From positions 17,154,146-17,218,145 of the forward strand of contig CM048852.1 of the NCBI GenBank assembly GCA_026545225.1: a stretch of DNA of 64,000 bases, written 5' to 3'. Shown piece after piece: positions 1 to 9,635 of this stretch (the stretch's first letter is position 1; the number at the start of each line of letters is the position of its first letter). This stretch comes from Cornus controversa (lineage: Eukaryota > Streptophyta > Magnoliopsida > Cornales > Cornaceae). The notes under the pieces are model-generated. The model saw only the letters and a list, made by a program, of their open reading frames with translations, made no database searches and was not told where the DNA came from. Made by a program: the position numbers and the translations under genes.

Positions 1-1123
1 GATTGTTTGTTTGTAGTTGATACAGTGTAACTGGAAATGTTTGTTGTAGCATTCTCATAGTTATGTGTTTTGAAGCAATATGAAGAAGGAAGAATGGCTT
101 ACAAATGATGTTTGGATTTAACTTTGGAACTTGCGTTGGAATAACAAGTTTTTGCATGAATGACAACATTCCAATTTTTCATAGGAACTTACAAGCCACC
201 AAGCAGTCTTAAGTTGATATACCTGCCCCATAAGTGTTATTATCATCACACAAATTCTCTTTGTCCAATCTTTTCTATGATAAGCCATTTCTCCTACTTA
301 GATTTAATCTTTCAAATTCATTTCTCATCTCTTTATTTTATGTTAGTTTTGATTGACTTCTTTGTTTTTAACTTTCTACACAAACCACTCTTCCTCTTTT
401 AAATGGTACATCTACATTTCTACGTTTAATATGCACATACCATTTAAGTTTACTCTTATTTTATCAATAATTGGCGTCACTTCTAAATTTTCCCAGAGCA
501 AATTTTTTGGGATCAGTTGAAAAGCAATCGCTGAGGCAGGTCTCCATTGTTTAAGAAGGCTTTTTGAGGTTGACAGTATGAAAGTTCCAACTCTAAGCCT
601 TAGTTATTTATGTATTACCTATATTTTATGATCAAACCTAAATATATAAATGCTATAGTGACAAATCAAGTTTGGGTTGGTCTGTTTTTACCCCATTTTT
701 ATTTATTTTTCATTTAAATACCTTAATGACAGTTTAATCCTAAATCACCTTCTTCTTACACTAGGAATTTTCATCCTCTATCACTTTAAATGTTTTCTTA
801 GTGAGAAGTTGAATTGGGTCCACGTTTATGTGAGGCTGCCAAGTAATTTTTATTCATAATAAGAGTCGAACATCTTCTTCAACACCATAATCAGTAAGCG
901 AGTAAAAGAATAAAAAGAAAATTGGAAGATTAATCATTGAACCTACAAAAATGAGATCATTTAATCCAAAAAAAGAAAAAAAAAAGGAAAGGAAAAAAAA
1001 AGAGTGTTTTTAGAATGATCTTCTCAGGTATTGGGGGCTTTGCTCATAAAATTTTTTCGGTACATGTGGAATGGAGAAATTGCATATTGCATGGTCATCG
1101 GTTATGGAATGCCTTAGAGTTCC
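1..1123. other. AT-rich intergenic sequence, no gene seen
   Basis: No reading frame here has a recognisable domain, and no splice-consistent exon chain could be built. The sequence is AT-rich, with an A-rich stretch near 970-1005. It lies upstream of the bL34m promoter. Homology with the second bL34m copy begins close to 1124, which suggests the ancestral duplicated unit started there. Confidence 0.5.
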
Positions 1124-1308
1124 GAGTCATCTACAAAAGAAGAAAAAAAGGGTAGAGAAATAATGGTTGGGCTGGTTAATGGGGTCACTGGCTCAATCTA
1201 ATCTTTACTGGGCCATTATATGGTCCAATATGGCTAATCTTAGACCGGGCCTCCAAAACAATCTGGAGCATAAGAGCCCATTAGACGAAATACATTATGG
1301 ACTGATAA
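1124..1308 (+). promoter_or_regulatory. bL34m promoter with site II elements
   Basis: Two site II type motifs are visible: TGGGCT at 1168-1173 and TGGGCC at 1209-1214. A CCAAT lies at 1225-1229 and a TATA-like TTATATGG at about 1216-1223. Site II motifs combined with telo-boxes (here in the leader just downstream) are an established signature of plant genes for ribosomal and mitochondrial proteins. The same motifs are kept in the duplicated copy at 23210-23490 (TGGGCT, TGGGCC), which supports their being part of the original promoter. The transcription start is not known. Confidence 0.6.
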
Positions 1309-1544
1309 GTGATAACAACTCTCCCTCTCTCTAGGGTTTAGCACTTCCTGAATCATCACCAGGCCAAAAATGTCGTCTAAGACCGTGATAACAACTCTCT
1401 CTCTCTAGGGTTTAGCACTTCACTGAGTCATCACCTGGCCAAAAATGTCGTCTAAGACCGTGATAACAACTCTCTCTCTCTAGGGTTTAGCACTTCACTG
1501 AATCATCACCATTTCTTTCTTGGCCAAAAATGTCGTCTAAGACC
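1309..1544 (+). repeat. Tandem triplication of the bL34m leader and start codon
   Basis: Three consecutive copies occupy 1309-1384, 1385-1459 and 1460-1544 (76, 75 and 85 bp). Each carries a CT-rich tract, a telo-box CTAGGGTTTA (1331-1340, 1405-1414, 1480-1489), the leader, and the first five codons of the protein (ATG TCG TCT AAG ACC). The third unit has about 10 extra bases before the ATG and leads into the real open frame. The paralogous copy at 23.4 kb has one unit only, so the triplication is a later local event. Confidence 0.9.
1370..1483 (+). other. Two duplicate 12-codon upstream ORFs
   Basis: The start codons of the first two leader copies, at 1370 and 1445, each open a 12-residue frame, MSSKTVITTLSL. 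They end at 1406-1408 and 1481-1483. The first five residues equal those of bL34m. In both cases the stop TAG lies inside the next telo-box (cTAGggttta). Whether they are transcribed depends on which of the repeated leader units holds the active transcription start. Confidence 0.6.
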
Positions 1545-4500
1545 CTAATGCGCACCGGAGTTTCGCTGATGAATCGATTATTGAATCCAATGCTTCTTCA
1601 AAAGAGCTCCAATTCGAGCCATCTCATTGCATCGCACGGACCTGAAATCACTCCAAAGCTTTTCCCACCATCCCTATCCAACTTTCAAACCTCTCTCAGT
1701 TTGCTCCAAGACGATGACGAGACCCTCAAAAGATTAAGTTCTGTTGGATTCTTGTACCCCTGCGGACTTCCTTCTCTCCGATTCTTCTTACCAGACGGTA
1801 CTCTCTCTCTCCTCCCTCTCTCTGCACATTTAAACGTATATATGTTTGACATATAGGTGTAGTTTTGATTGGCTGTCTGGTGGAAATTGAATGATAATTT
1901 TCTACTTAGAATACGAATTGAAAGGTGTTCATTGTGATTTGTGTTCATTGTGATTTCGTGACGATTACTTTAAATTGAGAGTATTTGAATTTTTTTTCTT
2001 CTGATTTTTATGTGATATTGACTATGTGATATTGACGCAAACACATAACCATCCACCAAGCTCGAAGAGCTTCCAGTTGTCTCATGTTTTGACGAGTGTA
2101 TCACTCGGGTGCATTAAAAAGGGTGTATTTGTTTCTATGTCAGGAGGGAAAAATAAAAATAAAAATCACACTACTCATTAGGGGAAGATGTCTAGTTTAT
2201 CAAATCAGTGCTGCTTACGAAAGGTCACAAATTTAATTTATTGAGAATCAATCATGGACTCCTCAGTGTGTCACTCCAATCCAAGCATGGGACTGCATAT
2301 TTCAATTCATTATAAGAACAAATCCTTTCAAATTTCTACATGTAAAAGAAGAAAATCAGAACAACTTCTATAACCTTAATGGACAATCCTGTATCTCAAC
2401 CCCCCTTTACGACCAAACCAGAAAATCCTGTATCTCAACCAATTGTTTGAAAACTTGTTCAGGTCCTTGAGGATGAAAAAAACTCTGATATGTTAATTTC
2501 CAACTCAAAAAGGACAACAAGCTGTTGAATTCCATGGAAGCAAAACAATGGAAATAGCCCAAGCTTTGTGACTATAATAGCAAACTGTGTAAATCTCCTT
2601 CAATTCCTACCAGTTTTTACCCAGTCATATCCATCCAATTGCACTGGTGGGTAGAGATCTTTGCACAAATCAACTGAATGAAAATTAGAACTATCACTCC
2701 TCCTAGGATCCATCAAATGCCTCTGAATAGCTTAGCCTTGATTGACTGAGTCAGATTCATATAGCTTGGTTTATTGACATTAACCTCCACTAGGGTGTTG
2801 TCGGATCCCGGAGTTCCAGATGCTGATGAAGTTGAGGTGGTGCTTTCATCATATGGAAATTCAGAACACGGATCCGAAGACGAGCGAGTGATTTTGCTAG
2901 CTATCAGAGGTTTTGCAGATACCCTTGTTGAAACATTGTTTCGTCTAACTTTTGTTGAGTCGTGTTCAGAAGAATCTGAACTAAACCTGACAGAATATTC
3001 TTCATATTTCTTAGATATTGGAGTCATCTCTGATGGGTCAGAGCCGAATTCTTCCAACAGCCTGCTTTCCCATGGCTTAGCTGCCATCCAGCCTTCTAAC
3101 CAGCTCCATCCTGGGCTGTCCTTATCCACCATGGGAGAAGCCACTGGCTTGTTTGATCTTGAATATGAGCTAGTCTTTGATCTCAATTGCTGAAAGCAAA
3201 ACATTATAAACTTTTACCAAAAATACAAAGGAAAAAGCCAACACCCATATGATATTTTGGATTCATTACCTGTTGAGAGAGGGATTATGAAATTGCTCTC
3301 CCCCTCTTGATGGCTCCTTCTTGCTTCAGTTGTAGCTTTGTTTTCACTTCTTCCATTGTTCCAGGACTGTCACGCCATCCAGCCTGTCAAATGCCAAATA
3401 CAAGTTGTGTTCATTCATTCATTTACTTCTTGAACTGCACTATGTACAATTCATGTGCTAATAAACATATATCAAACAGCATATCATACCTCAGCCTGCT
3501 TGATCGGATCAGCTTGGTTGCGCTGTTCATTCTGCGCAGCCTGTGCTTCCAAGGATGCCTGAACACTTGTAGCCCTGACTCGAGCCTGAGCTCGGACCAG
3601 AGCCTGCATGCACCTTGCTTTCTCACCTTCCGGCCTCTAAATATAGCCTGCAGTCTCACCAATTCTTTCAAGGCCCTCAAAGCCTGTCTTGCCTTCAATC
3701 ATCATATTACCCTCAAATTAGCAATAACAATATTTCACAAAAAGGAGTCAAATTTATAACAGCATGCTATTTCTTCAATCATGTCATTGTCATCTCTAAA
3801 ACCCATTCAAATTTGATATCTAACAATTGAAACAACAAACACAAACACAACTTCTCAAATGATTGAATTCCATTAATCCAATTGCAAGAGCTCTGACTCA
3901 TTTTGCACCAAAAAGAATCCAAGCCTTGCATTTAGTAACAGTTAAATATACACACTAACACGTATATAGATATAAGAATACACACACACACGTGTGTTTG
4001 TGTGTGTATTAGTATATATAGACAGAGTAGCAAAAGCTGAGCAACCCATTTACCAGGAAGGCGCGAAACATTGTTTGGATACGTATCGCAGCCCATTCTT
4101 GTCTGACTACCATGAAATTCTTTGGTGGAGCCCGAACAACAGTAGCCATGGCAGCAGTGAACGCCTCATCCACCACAAACGAAGAATCAGACCTCTCCGA
4201 CTCAGCCACGTGGCCTCCTTTCATGGCCTTCGACGACAGTGCGAGTCCACCTGAAGAACTCCTCCACAGCCTCCATTTTCCACTCTTATTGCCCATCTTT
4301 TCCTGCAAAAGAATCGAAAGAAATCCATTAGAATACAAAACAGAGAGAAGCAAAAATAGGAAAACAATTGATTGAAGAAGCACAGATTATGAATGAGTAA
4401 TGTTAGCTTACATTGTCACATGTTTGAGTCTTCTTGAGACCAATCAATGACTTAATCCACTTTCCTGAACCACCCATTAGAGAGAGATACAGAAATACCT

Positions 4501-5182
4501 CAGTTTTTGAACAGAACAGAACTGTATAAACTTGAACCTTTCTGTTCTTACGAAGAAGACAAATTAAACAGAGCTCTGGAGAGTAGTGATTTCAGCAAAT
4601 ACTGTCTGAAAACAGCAATCAACTCTCTGACACACACAACTAATTGAGAGAGAGAGAGAGATTAGGAGAACGTTTGGTGTTTTAGGTTGTGGCGTTAAGC
4701 TCGGGTTTAATGTTGGTATGGGTGGGCGTTTGAATTTTGAAATTCAAAAGAAAAAGGAAAATTTGTAACGGATACAAAAGACTTTTTGTTTACTACCATT
4801 TTAAAATGAGGAACCAAACGACGCAGTTTTACATTGGACAATTGAAGATTTACTTGCCAAAGTAAGCTTCGTCAAATGGATTCACGGAAGAACAACCACG
4901 CTCCTCGGATAGAAGAGCTGAACATGACTCTTCCTTAGATGACCTTGATGGGACCCACTTGAGACCCACATTTAAGGTATGAATATCATCACACTTAAAG
5001 TTATACTAATTACTCATATCATATTATCTGTCTAATGCATATTTCACCCTAGTTTCGTTTGAAAAAAAAAGATAAGAATGATGATGTCTATGATTATTAT
5101 TATTTCACCCTAGTTTTGATTTTTTATTTTTTTGGTCTCCTGCCTTCTGTATAACTAATCTTCCTTTTTATTAATTCATCAT

Positions 5183-5219
<37 letters not shown>

Positions 5220-8097
5220 ACATGTCTATACTAGTTAAAGCTTACTTCTGCGAATTATCACAAATAAGTGATAAGTCTCTTCTAAGTAAATCATATCATC
5301 CCATTTCATTTCATTTTTAATAATGAAATTGTGTAATGATTTTCTAATTCATTACTTGGCAAAAATGGGCAAGACTCAAAAAAATAAAATGCTGTAATAC
5401 CTCTAGTTAGTGCTTCAAACTCCAATATGATTTACCATCTGAACTTGGCATCTTTAATCCAATGTGAACTGCAGAAATGAGTCAAAATTTCCTTACTACT
5501 AAATTTTTTAAGCTCTAAGGCATGTCAAAATTGATTAAATCAGCCACAAGTCCTCATCACAAAGTGACATTTCATCTTGGAAGGTATTTCACATAAATTT
5601 TCATGGAGTATGAGTCAAAATTTATCATATACATTGGTGCATTGAGTTTTCCAATTTGATTTATACTAGATTGATCTCTCTTTCCATCGTTGAACAATAA
5701 GAATCAGTCTATTAGGGAGATTATTCATAGATAGAGCATTCTTGATCTTATTCAATATATATTCCTTGCATCACTATGATATGATATATCATTCTTGAAA
5801 TTATTCTCATTAATATTCTTTGACTACACACCTATATATATATATATATATATATAACTGCTTACAATGAATGAACAATAAGAATCAGTCTATCGGATCA
5901 AATGTTGAGGAAGAGAACAACTGGTTCAGCTCAAGTCAAAGGACCTTCAAGGTCAAGAAGGAAAAAGAAAAGCTGTCAATGATCATTTTCTACTTAGAAT
6001 ACGAATTGAAAGGTGTTCATTGTGATTTCGTGACGATTACTTTAAATTGAGAGTATTTGAATTTTTTTTCTTCTGATTTTTACGTGATATTGGCTTATTT
6101 TGATCAATGTTTAATTGTTATGTAACTGATGGGTTTTGCTGTACTAGTTGTCTTGGAAAATTTGAATTACCACCCTGTGAATTCTGTAAGTCAAAAGGTG
6201 CTGGTTCATTCCATTCCTTCGCTTGTATGGATCATTCAAGATCTCAAATTAAGTTCATTTTGCACATTGCATCTTTTGAATAAAACTCTAAATTATCCTC
6301 ACTAATGGTCTCTTGCCATTAAAAAGTAGAAGAGCCAAAAAAAAAAAAAACTTGTAGCAGTTGGGAAAAGGCTCTGTTGAGTTGAGTTGTTGTTGTAGCA
6401 CAGTGATTAACTGCTGTAGTGGCATTTTGAAGGAAGGGATGAGGATAGATGTTCAATTTGCTGAGGGGGTAGGGGCAGGAGAGGGATTAATAGGGACTAA
6501 ACTTCTGTTAAGGGTTTCTATTTGATTGTTTTTCCATTTGTATGTGTCCATGAATTTTAGTTTCGGGTGGGTTGGTTTTATAGAGGCTGCTTGTATTTAG
6601 TGTTTTAAGATACCATAGAAAGGAATAGGTTTCAAACATAATATGTGAGTTCCACCAAAAGGTTTAGGTTTCAAACAGATTGTCTGAGTTTCACCAAAAG
6701 ATTTACTTCTTGATGATGAAGCTATGAAGGAATCAAGTATAATTAATTAGTATCTTCAAATTCATGATGTGTGTTCAAGTCTAGGTCCTTGAGAATAGTG
6801 TGGGAACTATTGTTGTGCAACAGTAATAGCTCGGGTTGCCAAGCGAGAGAATACTTTGTTTAGTTTTTGTCCAGCCAGTTTGTGCAAAATAATGAGACAA
6901 ATATCAGGTTCCCCTGCCAAGCACTCACACAGGCAGGACCAACATCAGATAGTGGATATTAGCCTTTGCAAGCATGTCATGATGCACCTTGTAGAACTTT
7001 TACCTTTGTGTGTGTGTGTGGTTAGGGGGGGGGGGGGGGGGTGCAAGGTTCAGTTTCCATATTGTAGTTGGCTAGGCGGCAAGGTTCAGTTTCCATTTTT
7101 TTTATAAAAAAAAAAAAAAAGAATTGTGTGGGTCTATTTTTTGTTAGTTCACGAAATCCATGTAGAAAAATTATAGCAGCATTTTGCAGAACAACCCAGG
7201 CTGGAACAGATTTTTGTTCAGCATGGGTCCTAAAACTGAGCTGGCAGTTCTTGCATTATACTATTAAATCCTTTCCTGTCTCTGTTAATATATATTTTTG
7301 AACTTACGAAAATAGTGTTGTGTTATTGCACTTTTCACTTGGCCCTTTTTAATTTTAGCATGAAGTGGTAATTGCACTTTTGCTCCAGGTGATGTCTCTT
7401 CACCAAGTGAACCCATGCTTCTATTTCCCAAACGGACATACCAACCTAGCAACATCAGGAGGAAGAGGACACATGGATTTCTGGCTCGGTACATCTCTCT
7501 ATCTTTCTCTAACACACACAAGTCTTAGACATGTATACTATGTTTGTAACTTGGATATGTCCCCTTATAACCTGGCCCCTTTCTTAATATTCAAGAAGAA
7601 ATTGAGAAAGTCTGATATCAATGGGAAATAAAAGGGTTGGTCCAGGAACCGGACTTCATATGAGAATAATTTGGCTTGCTACCATGTGGAACCTTATTCT
7701 GTTGAGTAATGGATGCTTCATCCTGCCCTTGGCAGAGTTGACCAATTGTGACGGTACATCATTGAATTCCCTGGTTTTGAGAATACTGGAACTAGATTTT
7801 TTGCCAGATCAGCTAAGAATGATGTCTGACATATAGCTTATCGACCTTGTATTGAAGGGGCAGTAAATGATCCTTGCCTGTTTGGTGACATGTAGGCAAA
7901 CTTCTCTGTTTTTGTTTTTGTGTAGAAGGACTCATTTCTGATTGTTGATTCACATAAAAATGGTAAATAAAGAATAGAACTGTGTAGATGTGACTTTTAT
8001 GATTAATGCACCTTCTGTGAGCAGCAAAGCAACCAAGGGAGGCCGGAGAGTCATTGCTCGAAGAATCGCAAAGGGCCGGTCAAGAATCACAGCATAG
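1530..8097 (+). CDS. Mitochondrial large-subunit ribosomal protein bL34m (3 exons)
   Basis: Exons are 1530-1797, 7389-7488 and 8025-8097, giving 441 nt and 146 residues. All introns are GT-AG and the frame joins at phases 1 and 2. Residues 102-146 form the complete bL34 core: FPKRTYQPSNIRRKRTHGF, then RKATKGGRRVIARR, then the basic end KGRSRITA. bL34 is a small rRNA-binding protein of the bacterial-type large subunit. The ~100-residue, Ser/Leu/Arg-rich extension lacking early acidic residues fits a mitochondrial targeting sequence, so the product is inferred to act in the mitochondrial ribosome. The start at 1530 is the third of three duplicated ATGs and the only one in frame with the protein. 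Intron 1 is 5.6 kb because of a 3.95 kb inserted IQD segment. The exons show no lesion. Confidence 0.9.
1890..2020 (+). repeat. Left copy of the 115-bp intron duplication flanking the insertion
   Basis: This piece of bL34m intron 1 is repeated at 5978-6092. The uninserted paralog at 23.8-23.95 kb has it only once. The left copy also contains a 16 bp internal tandem duplication (gtgttcattgtgattt twice). It is followed by a short repeated filler (tatgtgatattgac) before the inserted sequence begins. Confidence 0.85.
2600..4477 (-). pseudogene. IQD (IQ67-domain) calmodulin-binding protein, copy A, disabled
   Basis: Exons on the minus strand are 4477-4412, 4302-4054, 3692-3490, 3383-3270 and 3189 to about 2600. 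They encode an MGGSGKWIKSLIGLKK start, the IQ67 region (EWAAIRIQTMFRAFL / ARQALRALKELVRLQA) with the family's phase-0 intron after FRAFL, CMQALVRAQARVRA, GWRDSPGT, and a Ser-rich C-terminus. IQD proteins bind calmodulin and associate with microtubules and membranes. Lesions: exon 3 lacks 16 nt after RKVRKQ relative to the family (AAVTLR lost, frame shifted); exon 4 has TAA where the family has Tyr before SLSQQ; the last exon shifts frame near KAKLF, after which a 40-codon frame ends in YDWVKTGRN at 2600. Splice sites and the 5' flank are intact. It lies antisense inside bL34m intron 1. Confidence 0.85.
4478..5401 (-). promoter_or_regulatory. 5' flank of the IQD gene kept only in copy A
   Basis: Read on the minus strand this precedes the IQD start codon: a CT-rich leader (plus-strand gagagagaga near 4650) and AT-rich upstream sequence with an (AT)n run at about 5188-5216. 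Copy B lacks the part corresponding to 4576-5401. The deletion junction is at a shared CTCT. No specific promoter element could be assigned. Confidence 0.4.
5978..7388 (+). other. Rest of bL34m intron 1
   Basis: The right copy of the 115 bp intron duplication is at 5978-6092. After it the sequence matches the paralogous intron at 23.9-24.62 kb until 6774, where the paralog stops. A TG-repeat and 17-G run occupy about 7007-7041, and a 17 bp direct repeat (caaggttcagtttccat) occurs at about 7043 and 7079. The branch/acceptor region precedes AG at 7387-7388. No coding content was seen. Confidence 0.7.
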
Positions 8098-9427
8098 TAA
8101 TATTTGCCTCTGGCCAAGTTTCGATCAAATCAAATCAAAAGTCTAGATGCCTGCCCTTTTGAATGGTAACAAATAGGAAGAAACCTTTGGTCCTTTCTGG
8201 TGGCAACGACGGCCTTGAATTTCTTGAAGGATATTGACAATTTGTTTCTTAAGGTTTGTAGGTTTGCTAATGTTTGTATTTCAGATTGATCTCTAAAATG
8301 CAGTTGTGTTTTGCGAATCTAGTTGTTCAAAAACAATTGCAAGCCATAAATTATCATTTGATTTTGTTATAAATCAACATGTTATGGAAGGAAAGAGACC
8401 GTTGATGCTTGGAACATTTGGAATGGCCATATCAGTAATGTTGTTATGATCTGTGGTAGTATTGCCAAAACAATCATGTAAACACATCATTGGCTTAGGC
8501 AAGGAACTATATATATATGTATATTAGTATATATATAACAAGGTGCCGACTCTTCTGATATATATTACTTTAAATGATATCTGGGCACTTCTTTTTCCTT
8601 GGCTTTGTAAGACTTGATGAATTCCATTACAGTTTTTCAATATTTCTTGAGATAGTTATCTCCTTGGCCGTGCCTTTAGAGGCTGGTTTGAACTTTGAGC
8701 ACTTGGACCCTATGCTTGCTTAATTAACATACTTGATTGAAAATGAGTAGACATATAGCTATCATCTTAACATTATGCAAATACTTCAAATATATACCAT
8801 GCTAATATCACAACCGTATTGAGTCCATGCCTCAAGTGATGTAAGTGGTGATGCCAATCCAAGTTTCTTTGTTATATCACGCCATGACATCTGAAAGTAG
8901 GGATGCAACTTGAGCTCAACTCGTCTCTTCGGATTAGATTAGGCAACTCCTTTTGTTGTTTGGGGTTGGTTGTAGATATGATAATAGACAGATGAGATTA
9001 TCCCCAAGTGACACATATATTATTTGTAACGGTGTTAGTAAAAGAATAATATTTTCCAGTGCTACCTAAAAGTAAAAGAATAATATTTTCCAATCTTGGT
9101 TAGATGAAAATAGCAAGAAAAGAAAAGAAAGGAAATGAAATTTTTTTGAACGCTTTAAAATTTTGAGAAAAAATTATTTTTCACAACATTTAATTTTCCC
9201 ATAAAAAAACTTTTCTTTTATGGTAAGTTTTATGCTATTCAAACCCTAAAATTAGTAATTTTTTATAAAAAAATTTCATGGTAATCAAATAAACAATAAA
9301 AAATTTATTTTTCTTTCATTCACTTCACTTTCGTTTACTTTCATTATCCAAAATTTAATCCTGTTAAATAAATTGGTGAAGGAGCTCAACTTATCTATGG
9401 GTACCAAAGGCTGTAAACTGTAGTACA
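8098..9427. other. bL34m 3' flank and AT-rich intergenic sequence
   Basis: The first few hundred bases should include the bL34m 3' UTR; a precise poly-A site was not identified. The rest is AT-rich with a short TA-rich run near 8508-8537. No gene-like frame was seen. Confidence 0.5.
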
Positions 9428-9635
9428 TATTTTATATCACCGACGCAACAATTTCACATCACTTATGCAACAATTTTATATTGCTTACGCAACAACTAAC
9501 TTAGATATTTTATATTACTTACGCAACAACTAACTTAGATCGTTTACGCAATAACTTTATATCATTGATTGATAAGTGGTGTATTGTATTGCGTAAACAA
9601 TGTATTTGTGTAAGCAGTACAAGACGCAAACACAT
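9428..9635. repeat. Cluster of ACGCAA motifs in both orientations
   Basis: The motif (t)tacgcaacaa or a close variant recurs about every 20-50 bp. One inverted form (ttgcgtaaacaa) sits near 9589. The duplicated IQD segment begins at 9623 inside the last motif (gacgcaaacac). The cluster itself is absent from the left flank of copy A. Confidence 0.6.

Larger units (their letters stand above)
2034..5981. repeat. Segmental copy A of the IQD region, inserted in bL34m intron 1
   Basis: This block matches 9623-12694 almost throughout, except for indels. The largest is about 826 bp (4576-5401) present here but missing from the other copy. The edges are sharp: beyond them copy A continues as bL34m intron and copy B as unrelated sequence. 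The block holds the whole IQD pseudogene on the minus strand and its 5' flank. It has no LTR, TIR or poly-A tail, so it looks like a DNA-repair or duplication product rather than a transposon. Confidence 0.85.

Noticed and set aside
2774-3193. 139-codon plus-strand frames over IQD exons (also 10366-10785, 4112-4375, 11676-11939)
   Set aside because: They are antisense shadows of the minus-strand IQD exons, which have family motifs and splice sites; the plus frames have none.
3490-3692. Idea that the 16 nt loss in IQD exon 3 is spliced around or a tiny intron
   Set aside because: Exon 3 with the family's length would be 219 bp (phase 0 at both ends); 203 bp breaks the frame, and the alternative frame upstream contains TAG. 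No plausible intron fits.
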